Origin: Actinomadura luzonensis
GTDB lineage: Bacteria; Actinomycetota; Actinomycetes; Streptosporangiales; Streptosporangiaceae
Length of the DNA: 64,000 nucleotides
NCBI RefSeq assembly: GCF_022664455.2
Contig: NZ_JAKRKC020000002.1
Span: forward strand, 1,984,001-2,048,000
Reading direction: 5' to 3'
The notes under the pieces: generated by a model
Told to the model about the DNA's origin: nothing
Seen by the model: only the letters and a program-made list of their open reading frames with translations
Database searches by the model: none
Position numbers and translations under genes: made by a program
Shown here: piece after piece, positions 28,836-36,504 of the stretch
Numbering within the stretch: the stretch's first letter is position 1
Layout of the letters: each line of letters starts with the position of its first letter

Positions 28836-29507
28836 GTGCGCATTCTCTCCGTGAACATGGGCAGGTCGGTCGCGGCCGAGTGGGCGGGACAGCTGGGACG
28901 GACCGCGATCGACAAGCGGCCGGTCCAGCACCGGGTGCCGGTCGGCGTCAACGGGCTGTCCGGCGACGAGCGGGCCGACCAGAAGCACCACGGCTCCTTC
29001 GAGCAGGCCGTGTACGCCTACGCCCGCGAGGACTACGACTGGTGGGAGGACCAGCTCGGCCGGGAGCTGCGCGACGGCCGGTTCGGCGAGAACCTCACCA
29101 CCCTCGGCCTCGACGTCAACGGGGCCTTCATCGGCGAGCGGTGGCGGATCGGCAGTGCCGTCCTGGAGGTGACCGGGCCCCGGGTGCCGTGCGTGGTGTT
29201 CCGCAACTGGATGGACGAGCCGGGATGGGTCAAGCGGTTCACGGAGGCGGCGCGGCCCGGCGCGTACCTGCGGGTGATCGAAATCGGCGAGCTGGGGGCG
29301 GGGGACGAGGTCGCCATCGTCGCGCGGCCCGAGCAAGGGGTGACGGTGGCCGACTGGTTCCGGGCCCGGCACGGGAACGAGGACGCGTTGCGTCGCATCC
29401 TGGCCGTGCCGGGACACGACGCCCGGTGGGACGAAATGGCGGAGAGGGTGCTGGTGGCCGGGCCACCGAGCGGGACGGACGAGCAGGCGGTGACCCCGAC
29501 CGCGTGA
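28836..29507 (+). CDS. MOSC domain protein (YiiM-like)
   Basis: This is a 223-residue MOSC (molybdenum-cofactor sulfurase C-terminal) domain protein. It starts VRILSVNMGR and has VGVNGLSGDERADQKHHGSFEQAVYAYAREDYDWWE, then GRFGENLTT and TGPRVPCVVF, where the conserved Cys binds sulfur or cofactor. It ends with the YiiM-type 3-alpha domain. Proposed roles are molybdenum-cofactor-linked detoxification of N-hydroxylated compounds. The GTG at 28836 follows a TTACCGT element closely, which would suit a leaderless transcript. Confidence 0.88.
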   Translation: MRILSVNMGRSVAAEWAGQLGRTAIDKRPVQHRVPVGVNGLSGDERADQKHHGSFEQAVYAYAREDYDWWEDQLGRELRDGRFGENLTTLGLDVNGAFIGERWRIGSAVLEVTGPRVPCVVFRNWMDEPGWVKRFTEAARPGAYLRVIEIGELGAGDEVAIVARPEQGVTVADWFRARHGNEDALRRILAVPGHDARWDEMAERVLVAGPPSGTDEQAVTPTA

Positions 29508-29589
29508 CGACGACCTCCGAGGCGGCGGTGGCTCGGGTGGCGGTGGGTGAGGTGATTCGGGCCTACGGTAGCTCCGTTGGTGAGTGATT

Positions 29590-29629
29590 GTGCTCGGGTG
29601 GTGGTGCTCGGGTGGCCGTGCTCGGGTGG
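29590..29629 (+). repeat. 14-bp tandem repeat after the MOSC gene
   Basis: GTGCTCGGGTGG occurs at 29590, 29604 and 29618, a 14-bp period. It lies in an 800-bp gap (29508-30312) in which I see no gene. The rest of this gap is GC-rich sequence with loose repetition and the 35-bp array described next. Confidence 0.7.
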
Positions 29630-29999
29630 TAGATGGGGTGGCGCGGGGGCGGCTGGTGGCTCGGGTCGTGGGGTGACGTGGCCCAGGGCGGCGATGGCTG
29701 TGGTCGTTCAGGGACGGCACGGTCCGGCGTGGTACCGGTCACTGGGGGAGTGGTGCCGGTCATGGGGCGGCCCGGATCGGTGGCGGCTTCGGACGTGGAT
29801 CATGGCTCTGAGGCGCTGTCGATGGCCTTGTTGAGAAGGTGCCGACGCGAGCCCGCTCGGCGGTTGCCGCCGCTGGAAGAGACCCGGCCCGGAGGCCGTA
29901 GCCGGGTTGAGAGGGAAAGCCGGGACTGAGGGTGCCGGTCCGTCGAGGAAGGTCACGTCGGCGCCGGCGGCTCGTCGTGAGAAGGCCGCACGGCCGGCC

Positions 30000-30225
30000 G
30001 TGGCGGCCCATCGGAAGGGCGGCCGCGTTGCGCGGTGGCGCTCGTCGGAAGGGCGGGCGCGTTGCGCGGTGGCGCCCGTCGAAAGGGACGCTCGCGTTCG
30101 ACGGGCCGCCCGTCAAGGGAGAAGGCCCGTTCGGTGGTGGCGGCCCATTGAGAGGGGGGGTCGCGTTTCGCGATGGCGGCCCATCGGAGGAAGGGAAGGT
30201 CGCGTTTCTCAGAGGGCGGTCTGTG
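30000..30225 (+). repeat. degenerate ~35-bp repeat array, left of the island
   Basis: About six and a half units begin at 30000, 30035, 30069, 30103, 30137, 30173 and about 30211, so the period is 34-38. Units start GTGGCGGCCCRTCGGAAGG and continue with a CGCGTT core. Spacers are absent and units are degenerate, so this is not CRISPR. A second array of the same family in the same orientation lies at 36345-36480. Confidence 0.7.
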
Positions 30226-30312
30226 GGCTAATGCCCTCGATGTCGTAGTGTGATTGAGTGAATCTGTAGCGTTATGCCTAGCTGGTGGGCGTGGACGTGT
30301 TGAGATGGCCAG

Positions 30313-31148
30313 GTGAGTGAACGCAAGCCCTACGCCACGGACTTATCCGATGAGCGGTGGGCGTTGATCGAGCCGGTGATCACGGCGTGGAAGGCCGCGC
30401 ACCCCTCGGTCAGCGGTCACCAGGGCAGATATGAGATGCGGGAGATCGTTAACGCGCTGCTGTACCAGAGCCGCACTGGCTGCCAGTGGAACATGCTGCC
30501 CCACGACCTGCCGCCGCGCAGCGCGGTCATGTACTACTACACCGCCTGGCGTAAGGACGGCACCGACCAGGCCATCCATGACCTGCTGCGGTTTCAGGTC
30601 CGGGAGAAGGCGGGGCGATTAGCCGACCCGAGCCTGGTGGTGCTCGACACCCAGAGCGTGCGCGCTGCGGCCGGCGTCCCGAAGTCCACGACCGGTCGGG
30701 ACGCGGCCAAGAAGGTACCGGGTCGTAAGCGTGAGCTGGCCACCGACGTGCTGGGCCTGGTCATCGCGGTGGTGGTCGCGGCAGCCTCGATGCACGACAA
30801 CGCCATCGGCAACGCGCTGCTGGACCGGGTCACCGCCGCCACCACGCCGGGCAGCGTCCGCACCGCCCTGGTCGATCAGGGCTTCAAGAGCAGCGTGGTG
30901 GCCCATGGCGCTACCCGCGGCATCGACGTGCAGATCGTCGAGCGTAACCCCGCCGAGGCCGGGTTCGTCCCTCAGCCAAGCGATGGGTGGTGGAGCAGAC
31001 CTACGGCACGATGTCCCTGCACCGCCGCCTGGTACGCGACTACGAACACGATCCGGCCAGCTCCGAATCGCGCGTGTACTGGGCGATGACCGACATCATG
31101 TCGCGCCGGCTGACCGGCACCTCCACCCCTACCTGGCGCTCGACGTGA
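30313..31148 (+). pseudogene. IS5-family transposase, frameshifted
   Basis: The first 222 codons read MSERKPYATDLSDERWALIEP with the DDE residues Asp in LVVLDTQSVRA and Asp in LVDQGF. At about 30976-30979 (CCTCAGCCAAGCG) the frame is lost. Continuing in the -1 frame gives KRWVVEQTYGTM, which carries the catalytic Glu, then LHRRLVRDYEHDPASSE to a stop at 31148. One missing C in a CAGCCCAAG context would explain this. No A-rich slippery heptamer is present, so decay or a sequencing error is more likely than programmed frameshifting. Confidence 0.85.
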
Positions 31149-31572
31149 GCACACCGGACCCCGGCACATGGCTGCTGGACCGCATCGACGCCCGCGAAAG
31201 GGCTCTGACCAGCCAGATCGAACAGATACGAGAGCAGATCGAGGAGTTGACCGGCCACCTACGGGACCTCGACCAAGATCTCGATCATCTCCGGATCACC
31301 CGCAAGACCCTGCTCGTCCTGGCCGCCGAGCCGATCCGGCACCGGTGCCGCCACCGACTCCCGTGCTCCCCGATCACCCCGCCTACCAGCACATTCTCAC
31401 CCTCATGACCAGCACCGGCCAGCCCACCCGAGCGCGCGACCTCTGCCTGGCCCTGGACCTGCCCCAGGAGCGTAAGAACATCGAGAACACCCGCGCCAAA
31501 CTCCAACGCCTGGTCACCCTCGGCATGCTCGTGGAGACAGAGCCGGGACTGTTCACTCAGCCGCGTCCGTAA
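31145..31572 (+). pseudogene. IS-associated coiled-coil/winged-helix ORF, frameshifted
   Basis: It starts with a GTG overlapping the transposase stop. The first part, DRIDARERALTSQIEQIREQ and on through IRTRKTLLVLAAEP-like sequence, is a helical coiled coil. Near 31325-31345 the reading frame must change; the second part, HPAYQHILTLMTSTG then RARDLCLALDLPQERKNIENTR and GLFTQPRP, looks like a winged-helix domain. Joined, it would be about 140 residues. Its function is unknown; perhaps a regulator or passenger of the element. Confidence 0.6.
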
Positions 31573-31656
31573 CCCGGCAACGAGCCCGTGACCAGCCCTC
31601 CTCATGCAGAGCAAGCGATCAAAGGGACATCAACCCGCGAACCGCCCTCTCAGAGT

Positions 31657-32445
31657 TCAGTGAAGGGGAGTCTGGTCCGCGATGTCGATACCGGCCGAGC
31701 GCAGGCGCGCTTCGATCAGCGCGGTCAGCCTGGTCCAGGCCGGTTTCTGCTCGTGTCCGTGGTGGGTGAGCAGGCTGTACCGGATCGCGCTGTCGGTGCG
31801 GGCCTGGAGTCCGGCCGGGATGGGCAGCAGCGCGGGATGGGCGAGGAAGTGGCCGGCGATGGCCGTGGCGAGTTCGTCGATGCGGGGGTCGTCCGATTCC
31901 CACTCGGCGGCACGCCACATGCGCTTGATCAACGACAAGTACCGAGGATCGTTGAGGGCGCGCTCGATCCGGCCGAGGTAGTCATTGAAACCCTCCGGCA
32001 CCAGGGCTTTGATCAGCACCAGGCCCTCCCGGGCCATCCTCACGTCATCCGGGGTCAAGCCGACATCGGCGGCCCTGTCGAGGAGGGCGAGAGCGCGTTC
32101 GGGCAGCAGGGCCCGGTCGCCGGTGGCGAGCCGGCGCAGCGTCTCACGCCGCGCGATCAGATCGTCGATCCGGTCGGTGAGGTGCCGTTCGGCGTCGACG
32201 AGTGCGGTGGCGAACCGGTCGGGATCGGCGTCGAGGATCGACCCGATCTCGGCCAGCGGCACGCCGGCGCCGGCCAGTGTCCGGATCTGGACCAGCCGCA
32301 GCAGGTCGGCCGATCCGTAGCGCCGATAGCCGGAGCTGTCGCGCGCGGGTTCGTCGATCAACCTGTGCTGGTGGTAGTGCCGGATGGCCTTCACCGTGAC
32401 GCCGGCGAAGGCCGCCGCCTGGCCGATCGTGACGCCGTCCGTCAT
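31657..32445 (-). CDS. MerR family transcriptional regulator
   Basis: This is a 262-residue regulator. The N-terminal winged helix is VTIGQAAAFAGVTVKAIRHYHQHRL with the wing SSGYRRYGSADLLRL, followed by the MerR dimerisation helix region. A C-terminal domain of about 150 residues, mostly helical (DDVRMAREGLVLIKALVPEG), resembles those of MerR proteins that sense organic ligands; no metal-binding Cys are seen. Its ATG overlaps the hydrolase stop by four bases, so it is second in the operon and probably regulates it through the dyad at 33262-33282. Confidence 0.9.
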   Translation of the reverse strand: MTDGVTIGQAAAFAGVTVKAIRHYHQHRLIDEPARDSSGYRRYGSADLLRLVQIRTLAGAGVPLAEIGSILDADPDRFATALVDAERHLTDRIDDLIARRETLRRLATGDRALLPERALALLDRAADVGLTPDDVRMAREGLVLIKALVPEGFNDYLGRIERALNDPRYLSLIKRMWRAAEWESDDPRIDELATAIAGHFLAHPALLPIPAGLQARTDSAIRYSLLTHHGHEQKPAWTRLTALIEARLRSAGIDIADQTPLH

Positions 32446-33218
32446 CTGCTCTGCCGACCTCGTGATCGTGGGGCGACGGCCAGCTCGCGAACCGCGTCCG
32501 CGATCGCGCGGAAGTCCTTGCGCACGATCTTGCTGTGGTTGCTGGCGACCTTCGCACTCACCTTGATGTTCGGGTTGCGAGCGAGCACCGGGGTGAGGGT
32601 GGCGCGCGCGCTTTCCATTTCATCATGGCCGCCCCCGAGGTTGGCACCCGTGGCGACCACGTACCGGACCGGAACCGTCACACCGTCCAGGATCGGGCCG
32701 AGGGCGGCGCTGATCTCGATGAGCTCGATGTTGCTCTGGGCATGCTGCTCGGCGGGCATCCTCGCGGCCATGCCCAGCCTGGAGAGCAGTGGCAGCAGCA
32801 AGCGCATCCGGCGCCAGAACTGCCGGACCTGTTCCGGGGGTGCGTCGGGATAGTCGTGCGGGTAGGCGCCGTCCACGGGCACCACGCCCAGGGCGCGGTC
32901 CGGATTGCGGGCGGCCCAGTGCACCGCGACCGCCGCGCCGTAGGACCAGCCGACCACAAGCGGCCGGTCCACGCCCCTGGCCGCGAGGACGGCGTCGACG
33001 TCACGGACGTGCGTCTCGAACGAAGCGGCCGCGGCCGAACGCTTCGATCGGCCGCGGGCCCGCATGTCGTAGGTGATGTGCCGGTAGTCACTGCCGAGTT
33101 CGACGATGACCTGCCGCCAGTACGCCTGACTGGCGAACTGGCCATTAAGGTAGATCACGGGGCGGCCGGGCCCACCGGTGTCGGTCACGGCCAGTGCGGT
33201 GTCGTCGACCGGCACCAT
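32442..33218 (-). CDS. alpha/beta hydrolase
   Basis: This is an alpha/beta-hydrolase-fold protein of about 258 residues. It shows VIYLNGQFASQAYW (oxyanion region), the nucleophile elbow GWSYGAAVA near residue 90, an acid candidate in DGAYPHDYPD and a late His in ASNHSKIVRKDF that would complete the triad. I prefer the ATG at 33218, which has GGAG six bases upstream; GTGs at 33248 and 33263 are possible but lie in or beside the operator. It may detoxify the ligand sensed by the cotranscribed MerR regulator. The substrate is unknown. Confidence 0.85.
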   Translation of the reverse strand: MVPVDDTALAVTDTGGPGRPVIYLNGQFASQAYWRQVIVELGSDYRHITYDMRARGRSKRSAAAASFETHVRDVDAVLAARGVDRPLVVGWSYGAAVAVHWAARNPDRALGVVPVDGAYPHDYPDAPPEQVRQFWRRMRLLLPLLSRLGMAARMPAEQHAQSNIELIEISAALGPILDGVTVPVRYVVATGANLGGGHDEMESARATLTPVLARNPNIKVSAKVASNHSKIVRKDFRAIADAVRELAVAPRSRGRQSR

Positions 33219-33261
33219 GCCGCTCCAGGAGGAGTTGATGTTGCTCACCCGCTCAGCGTGC

Positions 33262-33282
33262 ACCCTGACCTAGGGTCAAGGT
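33262..33282 (-). promoter_or_regulatory. MerR-type operator dyad
   Basis: ACCCTGACC-TAG-GGTCAAGGT is a 9-3-9 dyad with one mismatch. On the minus strand TTGACC (33285-33280) and a weak CACGCT are about 19 bases apart and straddle the dyad, as at MerR-activated promoters. It lies directly upstream of the hydrolase-merR operon. Confidence 0.7.
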
Positions 33283-33474
33283 CAAACCCAGGGCGCAGGC
33301 ATCGCGCGCATTCGCCGAGCGGGGATGCGACCAAGCGCCTGACCTCCGCCTGAACGCAAGGCGGGCAGTCACTCCGGACCGGTAGGCCGGTCACGACAAA
33401 CACACCCCCAACCCTGCGCCCCGACTACGACCTTTCCCGGGCCTCCTTTAGCTGGCGGGGCACGGTGTCGCCCT

Positions 33475-33672
33475 TCAGTGCCCGTACACCGTCGAGCGCG
33501 GCACACCAAGCAGGTCGGCGATCTGCTGGACGGTCTTGACTCGCGCGTCGTACAGCTCTTGGGCCAGCGCTGCCTGCTCGGGCGTGAGGCGGGGGCGACG
33601 GTCCCCGACCCGTCCGCGCGCGCACGGGCGGAGGCCAGGCCGTCCATCGTGTTGGCGACGATCAGCAATCAC
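33475..33672 (-). pseudogene. serine recombinase (resolvase) C-terminal remnant
   Basis: The minus strand encodes RLTPEQAALAQELYDARV then VQQIADLLGVPRSTVYGH, which is the Hin/resolvase C-terminal helix-turn-helix. Just upstream, in a different frame, VANTMDGLASARARADG matches the segment that precedes this domain in resolvases. The catalytic N-terminal domain is missing. It is therefore a truncated and frameshifted remnant. Confidence 0.65.
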
Positions 33673-33687
33673 AAAGAGTAGCGGCGA

Positions 33688-33860
33688 TCACGCAACGCGA
33701 CTTTGCGGCTGGGTGACGCGGACCCCGAGTGGGGCGCAGGATGCTGCCATCGCGTCGCCCTCCACCACGAACCCAGGTCCGGGGTCGCGGAACTCCACCA
33801 ACCCGGCACCGCGCACGATGATCCAACACCGTGATCGAACCAAGACGTCAGCCCCAGGTG
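33688..33860 (-). pseudogene. possible 3' coding remnant, family unknown
   Basis: The minus-strand frame ending at 33688 reads WIIVRGAGLVEFRDPGPGFV then VEGDAMAASCAPLGVRVTQP before the stop. It looks like real protein but has no start in the same frame beyond about 33860. I do not recognise a family. Confidence 0.3.
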
Positions 33861-33883
33861 ATTTTGTTACCGCAGGTTAGACG

Positions 33884-34071
33884 CTACTTCATGGGAGAGT
33901 TCTGCATTGCTACCGAGACCCCCGGATCGACGGTCACGCTCACCATCCCGTCCATGGACGTCGCCGTGTGCTCCAGGGCGGAGAGTTCCTCGGACGTCTC
34001 TCGAACGGCGAGATCTGCTGGTCGATCCTCGCCGCCAGCTTCTCGATCTCCGCCTCGAACGCGTTCGCCAC
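33884..34071 (-). pseudogene. truncated, frameshifted YbaB/EbfC-like protein
   Basis: From the GTG at 34071 (AAAGGTGATC eight bases upstream) the frame reads VANAFEAEIEKLAARIDQQI. After about 28 codons the frame shifts by one base to ETSEELSALEHTATSMDGMV then SVTVDPG, matching the N-terminal helix and first strands of YbaB/EbfC nucleoid-associated proteins. The rest of the domain is absent; the sequence runs into unrelated residues and stops at 33884. This points to a deletion joint near 33905. Confidence 0.55.
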
Positions 34072-34194
34072 CGATCACCTTTCGCCTGCCCTGTACCTGA
34101 ATGCCGGCACGCGACCCCAACGGCGCACGCTTCCGCGCGAATCCGTCACCTGACCGGCCTTCCGCGAGCTTCTTCACAAGGCGCTCCGGGCCGG

Positions 34195-35124
34195 TCAGGG
34201 AGCGGTGCGATCCAGGCCGGCGGGCGGGCCGTCGAGAGCAAGGAGGCCCGCCTCCCGCAGGGCGGTCGTGACGGTCTCGACGTCCTGACCGTGGACGGCG
34301 ACGTGGCGCCCCGCCAGCTCGGCGTGCGACACGGCGTGAATCGCGGTACGGCCGTCCTCGGCGGTCCAGATGTCCTCGCGCCACGGCTCGTCATCGCGCG
34401 AGACGACCTCGATGAGCCAGTCCTGATCGCAGGTGAACGCCGGAATGGGATCGGTGACACCGGCGGGAACCCGCCACCAGCTCACGGGACGAGGAATCGC
34501 CCGCCCGGGAACGCCCGGCCGGACCGTGACCCAGTCCTCCTCGCCCTCCACGGGCAGCGCCGGGCGCAACACCTCCGCCAGCTCCTGCTCCTCCTGCGCG
34601 GCTGCCACGACCATCGGGTCGTGACGGAGCTCCCTGGCCACCTCTTCGGCGTATTCGGCGGCGGCTCGTACATCTTCGTCCTCGTGCCGCAACGCCTCCC
34701 GGAGCAGCTCCGCAGTCCCGGGCTCAAGCTCCGCGCCTCCGGCCGCCATCACCAGCGGCACCAGAATCCACGACTGCCCGCCGAGGTCCTCCCGTGCCTG
34801 GGCGCGCAGCTCCTGTTCCGTCCGTACGCGGTACCGCTCGCCAATAACGGCTCGGGCCGCGATGGCCCGTTCCTCGGAATCCGCGCGTACGAGCAGCGCC
34901 TTCGACCCGGTGTCGGGGTCGGTCGCCTCGATCAGGACGATGTCGCGGGACTCGTCGGCGTAGACGTCGGCCACCGGGCCACCGCCGAACCCGCCCTGGC
35001 CGATGCCGGTCAAGGCCGTGCCCGTCCGGGCGGCGAGCGCGACCAGCAGCCCGTCGTCCACCGAGTCGTTCTTCCCGACGGCCAGCGCGCACCAGAACGG
35101 CCCGCTTCGCACCACAGTGATCAT
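34195..35124 (-). CDS. hypothetical protein, 309 residues
   Basis: This is a soluble acidic protein of unknown family. It has an N-terminal beta-rich part (MITVVRSGPFWCALAVGKND), an alpha-helical middle with ELLREALRHEDEDVRAAAEYAE that resembles a HEAT-like pair, and a C-terminal part with SWWRVPAGVTDPIPAF. The ATG at 35124 has a purine-rich AAGGGTAG upstream. It sits among recombinase remnants and behind a broken YbaB-like gene, so it may be accessory cargo. I cannot assign a function. Confidence 0.6.
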   Translation of the reverse strand: MITVVRSGPFWCALAVGKNDSVDDGLLVALAARTGTALTGIGQGGFGGGPVADVYADESRDIVLIEATDPDTGSKALLVRADSEERAIAARAVIGERYRVRTEQELRAQAREDLGGQSWILVPLVMAAGGAELEPGTAELLREALRHEDEDVRAAAEYAEEVARELRHDPMVVAAAQEEQELAEVLRPALPVEGEEDWVTVRPGVPGRAIPRPVSWWRVPAGVTDPIPAFTCDQDWLIEVVSRDDEPWREDIWTAEDGRTAIHAVSHAELAGRHVAVHGQDVETVTTALREAGLLALDGPPAGLDRTAP

Positions 35125-35185
35125 GGACGCTACCCTTCCATGGATTACGGGGGCCGGGACAACCAGTCACGCCGGCGTGCAGTGA

Positions 35186-35440
35186 GTCCTCGGCTACGCC
35201 CACCTCAGCACCACAAAGATCCGGGGCCGGTGCATCGCGCTGATGCCGTACTACGCCGGGGCCCGCATCAGCGAAGTCGTCCGCCTCGACGTCGACGATG
35301 TCCAGATGCCGGCCCTCAAGGGCAGGGTGCGCCTGTACGGAAAGGGCGGCGAATTCCGCGAGGCCGACAGCCACCCCGAGCTCCGCACCGAGCCACAGCT
35401 CTGGCTGGATGATCCGACAAGGAAGACGCCCTCACGCTGA
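35186..35440 (+). pseudogene. tyrosine recombinase remnant with permuted motif order
   Basis: The open stretch reads VLGYAHLSTTKI, which in phage/XerC-type integrases is the C-terminal LGHxxxxTT box, and then continues in frame to MPYYAGARISEVVRLDVDDV, which is the earlier catalytic-Arg box. RVRLYGKGGEFREADSHPEL follows, then a stop at 35440. The order is the reverse of a real integrase, so two fragments have been joined. No Tyr nucleophile is left. The remaining ~200 bases to the next gene contain a CCTG microsatellite and no clear gene. Confidence 0.6.
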
Positions 35441-35644
35441 TCACGGTTGACCGCTGACCGCCCGCCTGCCTGCCTGCCTGCGGAAACGAGCGTCAAGATC
35501 GACTCATGGCCGGTTTTGCCAGTGCTGGTCGAGCCGGGGGCGGTGCACCTGCCGGAGCAGCCCGTCATGCGGCCCCTGGGCCAGGGCGGGATCTGCATCG
35601 CGGGCGGCGTGGCCAGGAGAGCCTGACCACGCCGGCGCCCTCGG

Positions 35645-36127
35645 TCAGGAGACCCGCACCTCGTGGCCGGCCTGCGCGGGCTGGTAGACGCCGTTGCCCG
35701 GCCACGTGACGGTGAACCGGTACAGCCCGCCGGCCCCGACCGTGTGGACGAAGTCGAACGACCCGTTCTCGTCCACGGTCACGCTGGGGAGCGGCCGCGT
35801 GGTGGAGTTGTCCGTCCACGTGCGCTCGACGCTGAGTGCGGCGCCCTCCGGGCGCAACCTGTCACCTTCGAGCGTGCCCCTGAACCGCAGCTCCTTGCCG
35901 ACGGACCCGGTCTGCTGGCCGGTCAGCGTCAGCGTGGCCGGCCGCCTGGCGACCTCGGTGGTCGCCGAGGCGGAGCTCCACCGGGCGTCCTGGCTGCCGT
36001 CCCAGACGGCCTTGTAGGTGACCGTGCCCCCGACCGGCGGAGTGTCGGTGAGCGTGAACGAGCCGTCCGCCGCGGTCGTCACCTCGGCGACGGTCGCGCC
36101 GGTGCCGTCGGGCGTGTGCCGGGTCAC
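35645..36127 (-). CDS. Ig-like repeat protein, probably 5'-truncated
   Basis: The 160 residues consist of two bacterial Ig-like (Big_3/5-type) modules: ATVAEVTTAADGSFTLTDTP ... YKAVWDGSQDARWSSASA, then LTLTGQQTGSVGKELRFRG ... SFDFVHTVGAGGLYRFTVTW. Such modules occur in secreted or surface proteins, but no signal peptide is present, and the sequence enters mid-domain at TRHTPDGTGA. The upstream DNA on this strand is remnant sequence. I read it as the 3' part of a larger secreted protein. Confidence 0.55.
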   Translation of the reverse strand: MTRHTPDGTGATVAEVTTAADGSFTLTDTPPVGGTVTYKAVWDGSQDARWSSASATTEVARRPATLTLTGQQTGSVGKELRFRGTLEGDRLRPEGAALSVERTWTDNSTTRPLPSVTVDENGSFDFVHTVGAGGLYRFTVTWPGNGVYQPAQAGHEVRVS

Positions 36128-36209
36128 CAGATGGGCCGCCCGCCGGCGTGCAGCCCGCCGGGCAGCGTGAGCGGTTCGAGCACGTCTCCCGAGGCGGGGG
36201 CGATGGGCG

Positions 36210-36341
36210 TCATCGACGAGCGCGGCAGCAGGGCGCCGTGCAGCCGCCGACCTCCAGTACCTGCTCCACCCAGCCGGGCGCGGCGGCCGACAGCGCTTCC
36301 AGCGCCGCGCGCACGCATTCCCCGGCCAGCTCCAGCCGGTT
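36210..36341 (-). pseudogene. transposase remnant
   Basis: A 43-codon minus-strand frame reads RLELAGECVRAALEALSAAA then PGWVEQVL. This resembles the helical segment in a large actinobacterial transposase family (VRAALEALAxAAPxWL, usually followed by a RYxxRxDSWRLP box). The match ends after VEQVLEVGG and the expected next box is missing. The flanks are not recognisable. Confidence 0.4.
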
Positions 36342-36344
36342 CAA

Positions 36345-36480
36345 TGGGGCCCGTTGACAGGGGAGGCCGCGTTCAGCCGTGGCGGCCCGTGGTGAGGGGA
36401 GGTCGCGTTGGTGGTGGCGGCCCGTCGGGAGGGCGGGCCCCGTTCGGTGGCTGGGGCCCGCCTGGTGGGGTGGCGGCCGG
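36345..36480 (+). repeat. degenerate ~35-bp repeat array, right of the island
   Basis: Units begin at 36345, 36379, 36414 and about 36447, period 33-35, each with a GTGGCGGCCCGT-type start, a GGGAGG or GGGCGG middle and a CGTT core. They share the consensus and orientation of the array at 30000-30225. Confidence 0.65.
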
Positions 36481-36504
36481 GGCCGCTGGTGGTGGGCGGG
36501 TGGG

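Larger units (their letters stand above)
30313..31572 (+). mobile_element. IS5-family insertion sequence, decayed
   Basis: It comprises a DDE transposase gene followed at a four-base overlap by a second ORF of a kind that I recall accompanying such transposases in actinomycetes. Both frames are broken. I could not find convincing terminal inverted repeats or target duplications, so the outer ends are not defined; the coordinates cover only the coding part. The element opens the accessory island. Confidence 0.7.

Noticed and set aside
30000-30225. CRISPR array
   Set aside because: Units are adjacent and degenerate, with no unique spacers and no cas genes in the window.
30960-30990. Programmed -1 frameshift in the IS transposase
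   Set aside because: The site has no slippery A6G-type heptamer or following hairpin; a lost C explains it more simply.
35500-35625. Plus-strand stretch reading WPVLPVLVEPGAVHLPEQPV
   Set aside because: It looks weakly protein-like but has no start, is about 40 codons long and matches no family I know.
36124-36318. Small minus-strand ORF ending LPGGLHAGGRPIW
   Set aside because: No homology recognised; it overlaps the transposase remnant in another frame and lies in decayed DNA.
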